From positions 48,146,916 to 48,210,915 of the forward strand of contig JAVGWX010000002.1 of the NCBI GenBank assembly GCA_036924085.1: 64,000 bases of DNA, read 5' to 3'. The DNA comes from Ariolimax columbianus. Lineage: Eukaryota > Mollusca > Gastropoda > Stylommatophora > Arionidae. Below the pieces are notes generated by a model, which did not search any database, had not been told where the DNA came from, and worked only from the letters and a program-made list of their open reading frames with translations. A program made the translations under genes and the position numbers. Every line of letters starts with the position of its first letter. Positions within the stretch are counted from its first letter, which is position 1. This document shows, in pieces, positions 1 to 11,890 of the stretch.

Positions 1-409
1 TAGGAGCTGTGTTTTGATTATTTGATTGATTTAAAATTAGAGAAGACAATGCAGCGAGAAATAGAAGTGTACAACCAATCTCATAAAAAATGACTTTTAT
101 AATAATAAAAATAATAATAATGATGTTCCTTTAAGCACCACTGACCAGTTGCGTCGATTGACCACTGCTATGTCCACGTACTGCAGCTTGTTGACAGGCC
201 TCGTCTAGAGCTAAAGGGGGGCTACCAACTGTTGGTAGAATGAGGTGAGGGAGCCACCCATCCTGCTTCTTATATCCGGGGATGAAGTCTTGACGCCATG
301 TGGTTTCATGATGAGTGTGTCGACCGAGGTCCCTGCTGACTCCTTCAGGTGAGCCAATTATTCCGCTACCTTGGTACGGAGACTGCATGAAGTATGTATA
401 TGCAGGAAA

Positions 410-590
410 TAACGTTTTCCACGCTGCCGAAGACTGATGTGTCGGACCGAAAGGTGCAAATATCACAGTCAAACTGTAAACTAGCGAAACAACTCAATCC
501 ATTCTCCGGACTACATCCTGCTACTTACAAAACCCTGTTCAGGGCTTGGTAGCAGGAGGTTGAGAGCTAATGCAGAAGAAGAACGTTTTC
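410..590 (+). repeat. Interspersed repeat with (GAA) tail, copy 1
   Basis: The stretch with ATATCACAGTCAAACTG, then CTAGCGAAACAACTCAATCC, then a CCCTGTTCAGGGCTTGG core, ends near GCAGAAGAAGAACG. The same order of blocks occurs inverted at about 19648-19815, and part of it inverted at about 8115-8195. The short GAA tail is like that of the RNase H LINE at 23538-25141, so this may be the 3' end of a related LINE or of a SINE it moves. The body upstream (110-410) is not recognised. Confidence 0.45.
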
Positions 591-820
591 CACTAGTTGG
601 TCCGGTGTATGTATCTGGCATTCTCTGTTTTCGTTTACCTACTCTCCGACCTCTGGATTTAAACTTTCTCGGGTCAGCGTGACTCTTCTGCGTTTTTTGT
701 GTTTTTAATTTTCTTCTTTACTATTTGTGTAATGGTCCATTTTTAGCATCCGTACTACAACACATCTATTTGAAGAAAATACTCTACTCTGTCCCTTTAC
801 CCGATCCCTTCGGTTCTTTC

Positions 821-1345
<525 letters not shown>

Positions 1346-1588
1346 ATAGTGTCTGTCTGCTAGTTTATTTATGATAATGTTGCTAATCGCATGAGCAACC
1401 CTCTGTAGAGTGCGTTTCACGATATGCATGGAGAAGCCTTGTTCACGTTCCTTCCTACCATGTAAAGAATCATGGATCTACACGAAGCATTCCCCATAAA
1501 TGTTACAAGAACAACTGAGTAAATAACTCCATCCCCAAGGTATCAGAAAAAAGGAGATTATCAAGCCTGCAGTGGTGGGAACGTTGGG

Positions 1589-2481
1589 CGTGTTTCTGTT
1601 CTCAGCACACTTGTGTGTATCTTGTGTTTCTGTTCTCAGCACACTTGTGTGTATCTTGTGTTTCTGTTCTCAGCACACTTGTGTGTATCTTGTGTTTCTG
1701 TTCTCAGCACACTTGTGTGTATCTTGTGTTTCTGTTCTCAGCACACTTGTGTGTATCTTGTGTTTCTGTTCTCAGCACACTTGTGTGTATCTTGTGTTTC
1801 TGTTCTCAGCACACTTGTGTGTATCTTGTGTTTCTGTTCTCAGCACACTTGTGTGTATCTTGTGTTTCTGTTCTCAGCACACTTGTGTGTATCTTGTGTT
1901 TCTGTTCTCAGCACACTTGTGTGTATCTTGTGTTTCTGTTCTCAGCACACTTGTGTGTATCTTGTGTTTCTGTTCTCAGCACACTTGTGTGTATCTTGTG
2001 TTTCTGTTCTCAGCACACTTGTGTGTATCTTGTATTTCTGTTCTCAGCACACGTGTGTGTATCTTGTGTTTCTGTTCTCAGCACACGTGTGTGTATCTTG
2101 TGCTTCTGTTCTCAGCACACTTGTGGGTATCTTGTGTTTCTGTTCTCAGCACAGTTGTGTGTATCTTGTGTTTCTGTTCTCAGCACACTTGTGTGTATCT
2201 TGTGTTTCTGTTCTCAGCACACTTGTGTGTATCTTGTGTTTCTGTTCTCAGCACACGTGTGTGTATCTTGTGTTTCTGTTCTCAGCACACTTGTGTGTAT
2301 CTTGTGTTTCTGTTCTCAGCATACTTGTGTGTATCTTGTGTTTCTGTTCTCAGCACACTTGTGTGTATCTTGTGTTTCTGTTCTCAGCACACTTGTGTGT
2401 ATCTTGTGTTTCTGTTCTCAGCACACGTGTGTGTATCTTGTGTTTCTGTTCTCAGCACAGGTGTGTATATCTTGTGTTTTA
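1589..2481. repeat. 34-bp minisatellite, about 26 copies
   Basis: Near-identical head-to-tail units containing CTCAGCACACTTGTGTGTAT followed by CTTGTGTTTCTGTT. Sporadic variants (ACGTGTG for ACTTGTG, one ACAGTTG) increase toward the 3' end. Because 34 is not a multiple of 3 and no register holds a stop, all three forward frames stay open for almost 300 codons. No coding role is indicated. Confidence 0.95.
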
Positions 2482-2599
2482 ATTCAGTTATAGTCAAGAT
2501 TATCCTGGTTTATCAAGGTAAAGGTCATCTCAGCGTTGTAACGAGAAATGAAGTGCTAGCGATACCAACTTACTAAGTTACAACTTATTTAGGGTATAG

Positions 2600-2765
2600 G
2601 TGGGGGCGGGGGGGGGGTGTGTGGCCAGCTCAACTCTAGCTCTATATTCCTTCCCTAACGGCAAGCCAGGTACCAATTTACAGCTAGGTAGACCATGAGC
2701 GAACCGGTAACGGAAGTTGAGCTTCGTACCTGTAACCACACAAAGCGAGTGCTCAATCTCTTCGC
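2600..2765 (-). mobile_element. Degraded SINE fragment (subfamily B)
   Basis: Contains AAGCCAGGTACCAATTTACAGC beside AACGGCA, which matches in reverse the internal block seen at 13130-13160 (AAGCCAGGTACCCACTTACA). A G-run lies at the left edge. Neither end is clear. Confidence 0.4.
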
Positions 2766-2879
2766 TAATCTGATGCAATCCCGTGTCGTATCTAGTTTAA
2801 AGAGAAAAGGGGGCTGCAGAAACTTTTTTCAAGGATGCCGTAATATGATGACCAAAGTGGGTTGTGAGTGTAGATAGCA

Positions 2880-3450
2880 ACCTACTCATGAAACCGTTGC
2901 TATAAAACAGCTACTTCTGTAAAACGACCAAATGTAGTGAGAGCACTGTGCTTCGGCTGCAACGAAAAGACAAATCAGGATTTGTTTAGCATGGTTCGGA
3001 TCTGCTGTGCACATTCCCCTCCCCCCTCAACCAGCTATTGCCTGCTGTTAATGCCCAATCCATCCATTTGTGCTGCGGTGAATAACGTGGAATGGCGCAG
3101 ATGCTTTCCGTTATCCTCTCTTATCGATTAGATTGGCTTGCTGTGCTAATGTGTAAAACAGCGTAGACAGAAAATAACAGCCTGTTTGGGTAGCTGACGC
3201 AAAAATTCTAAAGGTTACGAAATTCCGATCCAAAGTGGCCGGAATGAACTCTAAAAAACGGTGACCCGTCCATCATGTAAAGGCAAAGGCCGCCGTCCAT
3301 CGTAGACAATGATGGCATAATTAATTTGACTAGCGCTATTTATAGTAAGGATTAACTGCGCTACTTGTTATCCTCACTCTCTCGTCTCGTGCCGCCCGAC
3401 CCCAATGGCAAGTCAAAGACAAGACGACTAGGGGGCGACTACAAGATGCA
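2880..3450. other. Stretch without recognised gene
   Basis: Ordinary mixed sequence with no supported exon. One isolated 17-bp unit (CCATCATGTAAAGGC at about 3270) matches the array that begins near 3458. Confidence 0.5.
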
Positions 3451-3457
3451 TGGAAAG

Positions 3458-4206
3458 ACATCCATCATGTAAAGGCATCCATCATGTAAAGACATCCATC
3501 ATATAAAGGCATCCGTCATGCAAAGGCATCCATCATGTAAAGGCATCCATCATGTAAAGACATCCATCATGTAAAGGCATCCATCATGTAAAGACATCTA
3601 TCATGTAAAGGCATCCATCATGTAAAGACATCCATCATGTAAAGACATTCATCATGTAAAGGCCTATATGATGTAAAGACATACATCATGTAAAAACATC
3701 CATCATGTAAAGACATCCATCATGTAAAGACATCCATCATGTAAAGACATCCATCATGTAAAGATATCCATCATGTAAAGGCCTCCATCATGTAAATGCC
3801 TCCATCATGTAAAGACATCCATCATGTTAAGGCCTCCATCATGTAAAGGCCTCCATCATGTAAAGGACCCCATCATGTAAAGGCCTCCATCATGTAAAGG
3901 CCTTCATCAAGTAAAGGCCTCAATCATGTAAAGGCTTACATCATGTAAAGGCCTCCATCATGTAAAGGCCTCCATCATGTAAAGCCATACATCATGTAAA
4001 GGCCTTCATCATGTAAAGGCCTCCATCATGTAAAGGCCTCCATCATGTAAAGACATCCACCATGTAAAGGCCTCCATCATGTAAAGGCCTACATCATGTA
4101 AAGGCCTCCATCATGTAAAGGCCTCCATCATGTAAAGACATCCATCATGTAAAGGCCTCCATCATGTAAAGACATCCATCATGTAAAGGCCTACATCATG
4201 TAAAGG
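3458..4206. repeat. 17-bp minisatellite, about 44 copies
   Basis: Units of CCATCATGTAAAGACAT / CCATCATGTAAAGGCCT, mostly exact in length. Two main variants, GACAT and GGCCT, are segregated: GACAT mostly in the first half and GGCCT mostly in the second. This is consistent with local homogenisation. Confidence 0.95.
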
Positions 4207-4373
4207 CACAATAATCATTCAACTGGTTGTCTGCACACTCGCTTACAAGTACAAGAAATACTTTTACACACCCACAGGGATAGAAGATGAGTGACTGAAT
4301 GAAATACAATTTTTAGATGGTAAAGTTTCCAACTCCATGCACAACCTTCATTTCATGTCTCCTACGACATGTA

Positions 4374-4644
4374 GGGAGCCGCGTAGCGTAGTGGTTAGCG
4401 AGCTGGCTTCGCTTCTGAGTGGGCCTGGGTTCATTCCCCAGTTGAGGCGGAAATGTTTTTTTCAGACCACAACGGCTTTCGTGGTCCACCCAGCCTTGAA
4501 TGGGTACCGGCTCAATCCGGGAGGTAAAGGCAGCGAGGGAGAGGAGATGGCTACCGCCCTCATATAGCCGAACCTTTGAAATGTGAGATCGCTAACACAT
4601 CACATCCCGGCGGCAGTAATGATATGGGTTACTTTCCTTTACTT
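4374..4644 (+). mobile_element. tRNA-derived SINE, subfamily A, near full-length with target duplication
   Basis: Starts GGGAGCCGCGTAGCG. A pol III A-box-like TAGCGTAGTGGTTAGCGAGC is followed by a B-box-like GGGTTCATTCC, the spacing of a tRNA-type promoter. The body continues with a GGTAAAGGCAGCGAGGGAG block and ends in a TTACTTTCCTTTACTT tail. It is flanked by a perfect 11-base direct repeat, TACGACATGTA, at 4363-4373 and 4645-4655, the mark of LINE-mediated insertion. Related copies lie at about 22925-23165 and, inverted, at 40794-41059. An open frame of 76 codons across it is incidental. Confidence 0.88.
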
Positions 4645-4767
4645 TACGACATGTAAAGAAGGAAGCAGTTAGCATATTCTGTTTGCTTCTGAAACTACTC
4701 AGGAGGCCGAAAAGATTAGTGACAATACTTAGAAACGTTATTTCATCAGTTTGATAACTGTCACGCT

Positions 4768-5515
4768 GTTTGTGACAATCCTGACAATAATAGTACCATC
4801 TCATACAGGTTGGGACAAACCTGACAATAGAAATACTTTTTCATACAATTTGTGACAATTCCAACAATTATAGTACCCTATAGGGTAGTACAGTTTGTGA
4901 CAATCCTAACAATTATAGTACCCTCTCATTCAGTTTGTGACAATCCTAACACTCATAGTACCCTCTCATACAGTGTGTGACAATCCTAACAATCATAGTA
5001 CCCACTCATACAGTTTGTGACAATTCTAATAATATCAGTACCCTCTCATACAGTTTGTGACAATTCTGACAATATCAGTACCCTCTCATACAGTTTGTGA
5101 CAATTCTGACAATATCAGTACCCTCTCATACAGTTTGTGACAATTCTGACAATATCAGTACCCTCTCATACAGTTTGTGACAATTCTGACAATATCAGTA
5201 CCCTCTCATACAGTTTGTGACAATTCTGACAATATCAGTACCCTCTCATACAGTTTGTGACAATTCTGACAATATCAGTACCCTCTCATACAGTTTGTGA
5301 CAATTCTGACAATATTAGTACCCTCTCATACAGTTTGTGACAATTCTGACAAGATCAGTACCCTCTCATACAGTTTGTGACAATTCTGACAATATCAGTA
5401 CCCTCTCATACAGTTTGTGACAATTCTGACAAGATCAGTACCCTCTCATACAGTTTGTGACAATTCTGACAATATCAGTACCCTCTCATACAGGTGGTGA
5501 CAATCCTAACAATGA
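4768..5515. repeat. 40-bp minisatellite, about 18 copies
   Basis: Unit contains CAGTTTGTGACAATTCTGAC then AATATCAGTACCCTCTCATA. The first four or five units are diverged and the ones from about 5030 on are almost identical, suggesting recent expansion of the 3' part. Confidence 0.95.
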
Positions 5516-5837
5516 CGGTAACTGAAAGTCTTAAGAAGGACTCTACTCCCGCATTTTACCAGTTCATATCGTGTATATTTCTAAGTAATTTCCAGGAGGC
5601 CTCTGTGAGTAAAGGAAACACGAATAGGACCACTGCACCACTGAGAACAGGATTGGGAGACGATTAACCTCTCTAAGGTAAAAGTCTCTGAACTTTTGGC
5701 ATTGCACACGCCACCATTCGCACAGGATAACGTCTGATCCTGGAGTTGCTATCTAGATTTTTGCTTAAACCCATGGCAAGAAACCCTTGTATGAAACAGG
5801 AAAACAAGCATCAATTATTCGTCTTTTTCGAGAATTG

Positions 5838-6112
5838 GAAGATGAAGAAGAAGATGATGATGATGAAGAGTAGAAGGAAGAAGTTGAATACGAAGAAGAT
5901 TAGGATAATAAGGAGAAGGAGTGAGAAAAAAAAGAAGAAGAAAAAGAAGTAGAACATGAAAAAGAAGAAGTTGGTGATGAAGATGATGAAGAAGTACAAG
6001 AAGGGAAAGAAAGAAGATGATGAAGAAGAACAAGAAGATAAAGAAAGAAGATGATGAAGAATAACACGAAGAAGAAGAAGAACAAGAAGAAGAAGAAGGA
6101 AACGAGTAGTTT
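5838..6112. repeat. Purine-rich GAA/GAT simple repeat
   Basis: Imperfect GAAGAAGATGATGAAG-type trinucleotides on the + strand, polypurine throughout. The pyrimidine-strand frames encode only Phe/Leu/Ser runs. Confidence 0.9.
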
Positions 6113-6385
6113 CATTAATATTTATAATGGTGTGCGTTTAGTTCAGTGTTGAATTTTAAATTACGTTTAATTATGTAAGAAGTGAACGACTAGAAAATTT
6201 GAATGAAATTCCAAGCCCTCTTTGGCTCCCTGGCTGCATTTTGAATCTCTGAAATAATGTACCACCGTGGTTTCATTGGAATGATCTAGAAATGATTTGA
6301 AAGCAAAAATTGATCTTGAACACACTGCTATTCAGTGATGTACGGTGTCGTATTTACGTTTGCCCCAGTTTAATTTGTTTCTGGG
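6113..6385. other. Stretch without recognised gene
   Basis: AT-rich unique-looking sequence between the purine-rich repeat and the LINE endonuclease remnant. Nothing supported. Confidence 0.4.
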
Positions 6386-6894
6386 TATTGATTTTCAGTG
6401 ATTAGTGGCAGGTTGGCGCACTTTCGCCTGAAATTGTTACAAAGGTTGCGTAAATGGGATAGTCAGACGGCAAATAATTAGGCCAGTATCTGCTTTGAAA
6501 TGTTGGCAGTGATCTTTTAGTAGATACAAGTTCAATGGGGTTCCATGCAAACAACGTAGTAGCTATTACAGTCTGAACTGTTGGAATTCTCATATCCAAA
6601 CAGGCATATCCACTCTTTCACCTTCCCTCCCCTTGTGTCCATAGTGTTGTAGCCTCAACTTAGGGAGTGGTTGTTGAAGTCCCCGATAATTATTTGGTTC
6701 TTGACAGCCAGGGGAATATTGCATAGCCCCAGTCTTTTGCTGTTGGGACAGTGGTAGTTGGCGATTTGCAGTAGTTCAATGAGGATATGTATTTTTACTG
6801 TCATATTCTGAGGCCCAGTGATGATTCTGGAGGTTTTATGGCGGCAATGGAGTTTTTCACCAATGTGACGAGGAGTTTATCAATTCCATTATGG

Positions 6895-7145
6895 CCAGAA
6901 AACGTAAATACTTTGGTCACATCAAGAGACACAACGGTCTTGAGAGAACAGTGATGGAAGGTATGGTACCTGGCAAATGAGGGAGGGGTAGACCAAGAAG
7001 ACGATGGTGCCAAGATATCGAGGGATGCATGGGTATGACTATGGCGGAGGCTGGAGTTTTGGCAAGGGAAAGTGTCTTTCAGACAGACTATGATGGGAGC
7101 GACGTTCTATAAAGGACATGCTACATGATGATGATGAGGAGGGGG
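6895..7145 (+). mobile_element. LINE 3' end (reverse transcriptase C-terminal tail), inserted in an endonuclease remnant
   Basis: Plus-strand translation from about 6896 gives ARKRKYFGHIKRHNGLERTV, then an in-frame stop within GK*GRGRPRRRWCQDI, then MTMAEAGVLARESVFQTDYD. The K-Y-F-GH-x-x-R and GRGRPRRRW signatures are typical of the C-terminal end of LINE ORF2 proteins. It ends in GACATGCTACATGATGATGA, a TGA-type microsatellite tail. A relative with the same end lies at 14950-15275. Confidence 0.68.
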
Positions 7146-7469
7146 AGCAGGAGGCATTATTTGTGACCTTCCTTGTCCATGTTTCGTATCCCCTAATGAC
7201 AAAGCGGTTATCTGGGTTTAGATGCGTTTCCTGAATGCACAGTCCATATATCTTGTGCTCACACAGGAAGTTATTCAGCTAGAGCTTCTTCTTCATCGCG
7301 GCCTCTGTGTTCTATTGGGCCATTTTCAGTGTGTTATCTTGACCAACAGCTATACTCTGCTTAATCCTGGTTTTCCGATACGGAAAGCTGCCATCAGTAG
7401 ATTGGGGTGGAACCCTTCGAGACTCGAAATCCGGCGCTGCCTCCGTCTGGTGACAATCCAAAGAGGTAG

Positions 7470-7680
7470 CCCATATCTTGTGAGATATCTGAGCATACTT
7501 CGCCTGGCGGCAGTTCATAGATGCAGCAGCCCATACCTTGTGAGATATCTGAGCATACTTCGCCTGGCGGCAGTTCACAGATGCAGTAACTCCGTACCTT
7601 GCAAGATATTTGAGAATACTTCGCTTGCCATCAGTCTAAAGATGCAGCAGCTCATACCTTGTGAGATATCTGTCCAAACT
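7470..7680. repeat. 60-bp tandem repeat, about 3.5 copies
   Basis: Units starting CCATACCTTGTGAGATATCT at 7471, 7531, 7591 and 7651; divergence grows in the last two. In the minus frame it is a 20-codon repeat leading into the LINE endonuclease remnant. Confidence 0.8.
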
Positions 7681-7825
7681 CATCAACCACATCCTGCGGT
7701 CTTTTCAATTGGGGTCTTCATATCCATGTAAAGGATCACCCAAACACTGATTGTCGGGAAATGGGCGACGAGACTGGCCAGAGTGAACAGACAAGGTGAA
7801 CAATTCATCCACCAAATATCACTGA

Positions 7826-7966
7826 CAGAAGAAGAATAAGAGAAGGAAAAACATGAAGAAAAGAGGAAAAACACAAGAAAAAAGCAAGAAGAAAAAAAGA
7901 AAAAGACAAGAAGAAGAAAAAAAAGAAGAAAAGAAGGCGAAGACAAAGACAAGAAGAAGACATAAC
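7826..7966. repeat. Purine-rich GAA/AAGA simple repeat
   Basis: Irregular AAGAAGAAAAA-type polypurine tract on the + strand. Confidence 0.85.
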
Positions 7967-8114
7967 TTGCGTCTTATGTATGGTAGCCAAAAGCTGTCCT
8001 TTTATTGCGAAGTCTGCTTGGCCAGATCTTAGAACGTCTCGCCCAGTGTCTTCCTTGGTATTCCTTTCAGGTTCACATTTTTGTCTTCCTCTGTTTCTCT
8101 GGGTTCGTCCTGAA

Positions 8115-8195
8115 AAGGACATTGAAACGCTGTGTCGTAGTTTACAGCGAGATTGCGATATCTCCGCCCTTCGCTCGACACATCCGATTTCAGAT
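8115..8195 (-). repeat. Interspersed repeat with (GAA) tail, short copy 2
   Basis: GTAGTTTACAGCGAGATTGC followed by GATATCTCCGCCCTTCGCTC and CACATCCGATTTC match block by block the sequence at 19750-19805 and the reverse of 410-475. Confidence 0.4.
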
Positions 8196-8529
8196 GAGGT
8201 TCACATTTGATTATTCCTAGTATGTCTGTGAGTGGTTCTCTTCTTGCAATTCACTACTACTCTTGGGGAAAGACAACCACCCCCACACTCCCCTCCCCCC
8301 CCCCTTTTCTTCTTCTCCGAATCAAGTCAGCAGTGCGAAATATTTCAAAACATAGAACGGCAAATACGTATACTGGCAGCAAACGCGCAACGTAACAACT
8401 TTCAGATCGCCTAAAATATAATAGGAGATGGATGTGCTTGCAAGCGCCTTTTTAAATGCATGACGCGAGCACCAAACGTAATTAAAAGAGCACCCTCGTG
8501 ATAGCGAGGTCCAGGTTGAGAACGCCTGG

Positions 8530-8755
8530 TTTAATCTCTGTGTCACCAGAACTAACATTCGGTTACTGTTATGATTAATCGTTTAAGCTATGTGTCACCA
8601 GAACTAACATTCGGTTACTGTTATGATTAATAGTTTAAGCTCTGTGCCACCAGAACTAACATTCGGTTACTGTTATGATTAATCGCTTAAGCTCTGTGCC
8701 ACCAGAACTAACATTCGTTTAAAGTTATGATTAATCGTTTAAGTTTTGTACAACC
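8530..8755. repeat. 52-bp tandem repeat, about 4 copies
   Basis: Units of GTCACCAGAACTAACATTCG then GTTACTGTTATGATTAATCG, with phase 52 between successive copies (8541, 8593 and on). Adjacent copies differ by only a few bases. Confidence 0.9.
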
Positions 8756-9082
8756 AGAAACATGCTATTTTTGTAATATGACAAACATGGAATGCAAAAC
8801 ACCACTCCATGTCAAAAATAGATCAAGTGAAAATCTTCAGACAGTAAATGCACCAACGCAGACTGAAAAAGTGCATTCCACAATTTGCCCTCGGTCTGAA
8901 TGCGGGGGACCTGGTGCTGTCGGAGGACAAGCAAGTAACATGCAATATTCTAAAGTATGTGTTCCCACAAGAGGAAGAGAACAGTAGTAAGCTCTGAAGC
9001 CCATTAAAGGGATAATCTATATTTCTACAGCATAATCTCGAGACACACAATCAAGCTTATGAGGGAAATAGATGTGGTTAAA

Positions 9083-9163
9083 TGAGAAGAAGAAGATGAA
9101 GAAGAAGAAGAAGAAGAAGAAGAAGAAGAAGAAGAAGAAGAAGAAGAAGAAGAAGAAGAAGAA
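9083..9163. repeat. (AAG)n microsatellite
   Basis: About 27 uninterrupted GAA/AAG triplets. No LINE body was recognised to its left, so its origin as a retroposon tail is not shown. Confidence 0.95.
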
Positions 9164-9184
9164 CGCTAAACAATTGTATGTTTA

Positions 9185-10540
9185 TCACAAATTGATCCAA
9201 TGACTCATGTATTACTAATTGTTCCGATGACTCATGTATTACTAATTGTTCCGTTCCGATGACTCATATATTACTTATTGTTCCGTTCAGATGACTCATG
9301 TATTACTAATTGTTCCGATGGCTATTATGTATTACTAATTGTTCCGTTCCGATGACTCATATATTACTAATTGTTCCGTTCAGATTACTCATGTATTACT
9401 AATTGTTCCGATGACTCTCACGTATTACTAATTGTTCCGATGGTTCTCATGTACTAATAATTGTTCCGTTCCGATGACTCATGTATTACTAATTGTTCCG
9501 ATGGCTCTCTTGTATTACTAATTTTTCCGATGGCTCTCTTGTATTACTAATTGTTCCGATGGCTCTCGTGTATTACTAATTGTTCCGTTCCGATGACTCA
9601 TGTATTACTAATTGTTCCGATGGCTCTCTTGTATTAGTAATTGTTCCAATGGCTCTCTTGTATTAGTAATTGTTCCGATGGCTCTTATGTATTACTAATT
9701 GTTCCGTTCAGATGACTCATGTATTACTAATTGTTCCGATGGCTCTCATATATTACTAATTGTTCCGTTCCGATGACTCTAATGTATTACTAATTGTTCC
9801 GTTCCGATGACTCATGTATTATAATTGTTCCGATGGCTCTCATGTATTACTAATTGTTCCATTCCGATGCCTCATGTATTACTAATTGTTCCGTTCAGAT
9901 GACTCATGTATTACTAATTGTTCCGATGACTCTCACGTATTACTAATTGTTCCGATGGTTCTCATGTACCACTAATTGTTCCGTTCCGATGACTCATGTA
10001 TTACTAATTGTTCCGATGGCTCTCTTGTATTACTAATTTTTCCGATGGCTCTCTTGTATTACTAATTGTTCCGTTCCGATGACTCATGTATTACTAATTG
10101 TTCCGATGGCTCTCTTGTATTACTAATTGTTCCGATGGCTCTCATATATTACTAATTGTTCCGTTCCGATGACTCTAATGTATTACTAATTGTTCCGTCC
10201 CGATGACTCATGTATTATAATTGTTCCGATGGCTCTCATGTTTTACTAATTGTTCCGTTCCGATGACTCATGTATTACTAATTCCGATGGCTATCATGTA
10301 TTACTAATTGTTCCATTCCGGTGCCTCATGTATTAGTAATTGTTCCATTCTGATGCCTCATGTATTACTAATTGTTCCGTTCCGATGCCTCATTTATTAC
10401 TAATTGTTCCGTTCCGGTGACTCATGTATTACTAATTATTCTGATGACTCTCATGTATTACTAATTGTTCCGATGACTCTCATGTATTACTAATTGCTCA
10501 GATGACTCATGTATTACTAATTGTTCCAAAGACTCTCATC
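9185..10540. repeat. Variable 27-33-bp minisatellite, about 45 copies
   Basis: Units built on CATGTATTACTAATTGTTCCG plus GATGACT or GATGGCTCT, with an optional extra TTCCG. Unit length therefore alternates, and groups of units recur in the same order (for example 9360-9540 and 9880-10060), showing larger duplicated blocks. Confidence 0.92.
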
Positions 10541-10544
10541 AAAT

Positions 10545-10855
10545 TGTAATAATTTGTTTACAGATCAACAATGGGCAGTCCGTCAAGGTGACATCTAAGT
10601 GACAGACCACTCTAATATTGCATTGGAATTCTCGATCATCCATTCTACTGTTTCATCATGAGACCAGCTGTCCACGCTAGCTTCCTCAAGTACGTGTCTT
10701 ACGTGTTTTTAACTTAATACTCCATGCCATTAGTCCGCTGGTTGTACACACTCTTCATCAGATCACACAAGCGCTCCTCCTTGTTCGAACTGCTCTTAAT
10801 TAACACTATCGCAATTTCATTATTGCTGTTTCATTTAAAATCCGTATCTTCAAAG
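10545..10855. other. Stretch without recognised gene
   Basis: Mixed sequence between two arrays. An open frame starting at 10724 runs into the 39-bp array and owes its length to it. Confidence 0.45.
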
Positions 10856-10857
10856 TC

Positions 10858-11166
10858 GATAATCAATATTGGCGTCAATTTTAAATACATATTTTCAATC
10901 ATCAATATTGGCGTCAATTTTAAATGCATATTTTCAATCATCAATATTGGCGACTATTTTAAATACATATTTTCAATCATCAATATTGGCGTCAATTTTA
11001 AATGCATATTTTCAATCATCAATATTGGCGTCAATTTTAAATGCATATTTTCAATCATCAATAATGGCGTCAATTTTAAATACATATTTTCAATCATCAA
11101 TATGGGCGTCAATTTTAAATACATATTTTCAATCATCAATATGGGCGTCAATTTTACATAGATATT
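10858..11166. repeat. 39-bp minisatellite, about 8 copies
   Basis: Unit ATCAATATTGGCGTCAATTT then TAAATACATATTTTCAATC. The period is 13 codons, so two forward frames and one reverse frame stay open with 13-residue repeats; the content is low complexity and not taken as coding. Confidence 0.93.
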
Positions 11167-11169
11167 GTC

Positions 11170-11890
11170 AATATGAATAATGGTAAATAATGAATCATTT
11201 TAAATATTTACATTCATGAACAAATAATGACACCAATTTTAATTCATCTTTTACGAAATGTTACCCCCTTTCAACCAACAGCTTTCAGAGTTAAATTTAC
11301 ATCTTATTTATATTGTGAGATTTTGATATATTTTTACATATTCCAAGTGGAAAAAAGTATCTTTAATTGATTAAATAGCACGCATTCATTAGTAAATGTC
11401 AATGAACAGTTGAAATACCGTTATTTAAAAGAACGACGAAAGACTCCCGAGAACGTAGAGACACAATGAACGACTTGTGGTGCCGGAAGCAAACAAGAAC
11501 CTGAATACAGATAAGGTCACCAGGCCGAGGATCGATGAGACGCACTTGAAGGAAATCTGCCCCAGGCACGACTTTGCTAGCCACTATAACACATGAACAT
11601 GAAAAGAAGGGCGATTTGGGAAAATAAGATTTGCACGGATAGACACTTTGACAAAATTGAATCTTCTTCTTCTTCCTCGTTCGTCTTCAGACCTTAACTT
11701 CAAGGAATCTAACGAAGGTGATAGTCGACTCAAGGCTCTGTACACTTCCGTACTGCTTCTCGTGGAAGAACACTGGCTGTTGCTAAATGCTACTTCTTAT
11801 GTTGGTATACAGTGGACAGGACTGCAAAAATGTTCTGCCCCTTTGAATTCCATTGGAGTATATTTAGAGTCCTTCTCTTTGTGTTTTGGT
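11170..11890. other. Stretch with one short repeat piece, otherwise nothing recognised
   Basis: AT-rich sequence followed by mixed sequence. CTTCTTCTTCTTCCTCGTTCG at about 11659-11680 matches the tail end of the interspersed repeat at 19648 (inverted GAA tail). No exon is supported. Confidence 0.4.

Larger units (their letters stand above)
6385..7690 (-). mobile_element. LINE endonuclease-domain remnant, split by another LINE tail
   Basis: Minus-strand frames carry an AP-type endonuclease signature. The N-terminal part (about 7345 down to 7150) reads LCIQETHLNPDNRFVIRGYE; the E of QETH is a catalytic residue of the family. The continuation (about 6885 down to 6385) reads LVKNSIAAIKPPES and later IIIGDFNNHS, the conserved GDFN-x-HS motif. 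Several stops and frameshifts make it dead. Between the halves lies a plus-strand LINE 3' tail (about 6895-7145). Upstream of the endonuclease, three to four 60-bp units (7470-7680) encode an in-frame 20-residue repeat, MNCRQAKYAQISHKVWAAAS, which may belong to the element's N-terminal region. It may be the same clade as the RNase H LINE at 23538-25141 (inference). Confidence 0.7.

Noticed and set aside
1572..2576. Long cysteine-rich open frames in three registers
   Set aside because: They are produced by a 34-bp tandem repeat without stops; no splice, codon or domain support.
4337..4567. A 76-codon open frame
   Set aside because: Lies in the tRNA-derived SINE and its flank; incidental.
10724..11180. 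Forward frames of 145 and 103 codons with 13-residue repeats
   Set aside because: The 39-bp array period is a multiple of three, which keeps frames open on both strands; the peptide is low complexity.
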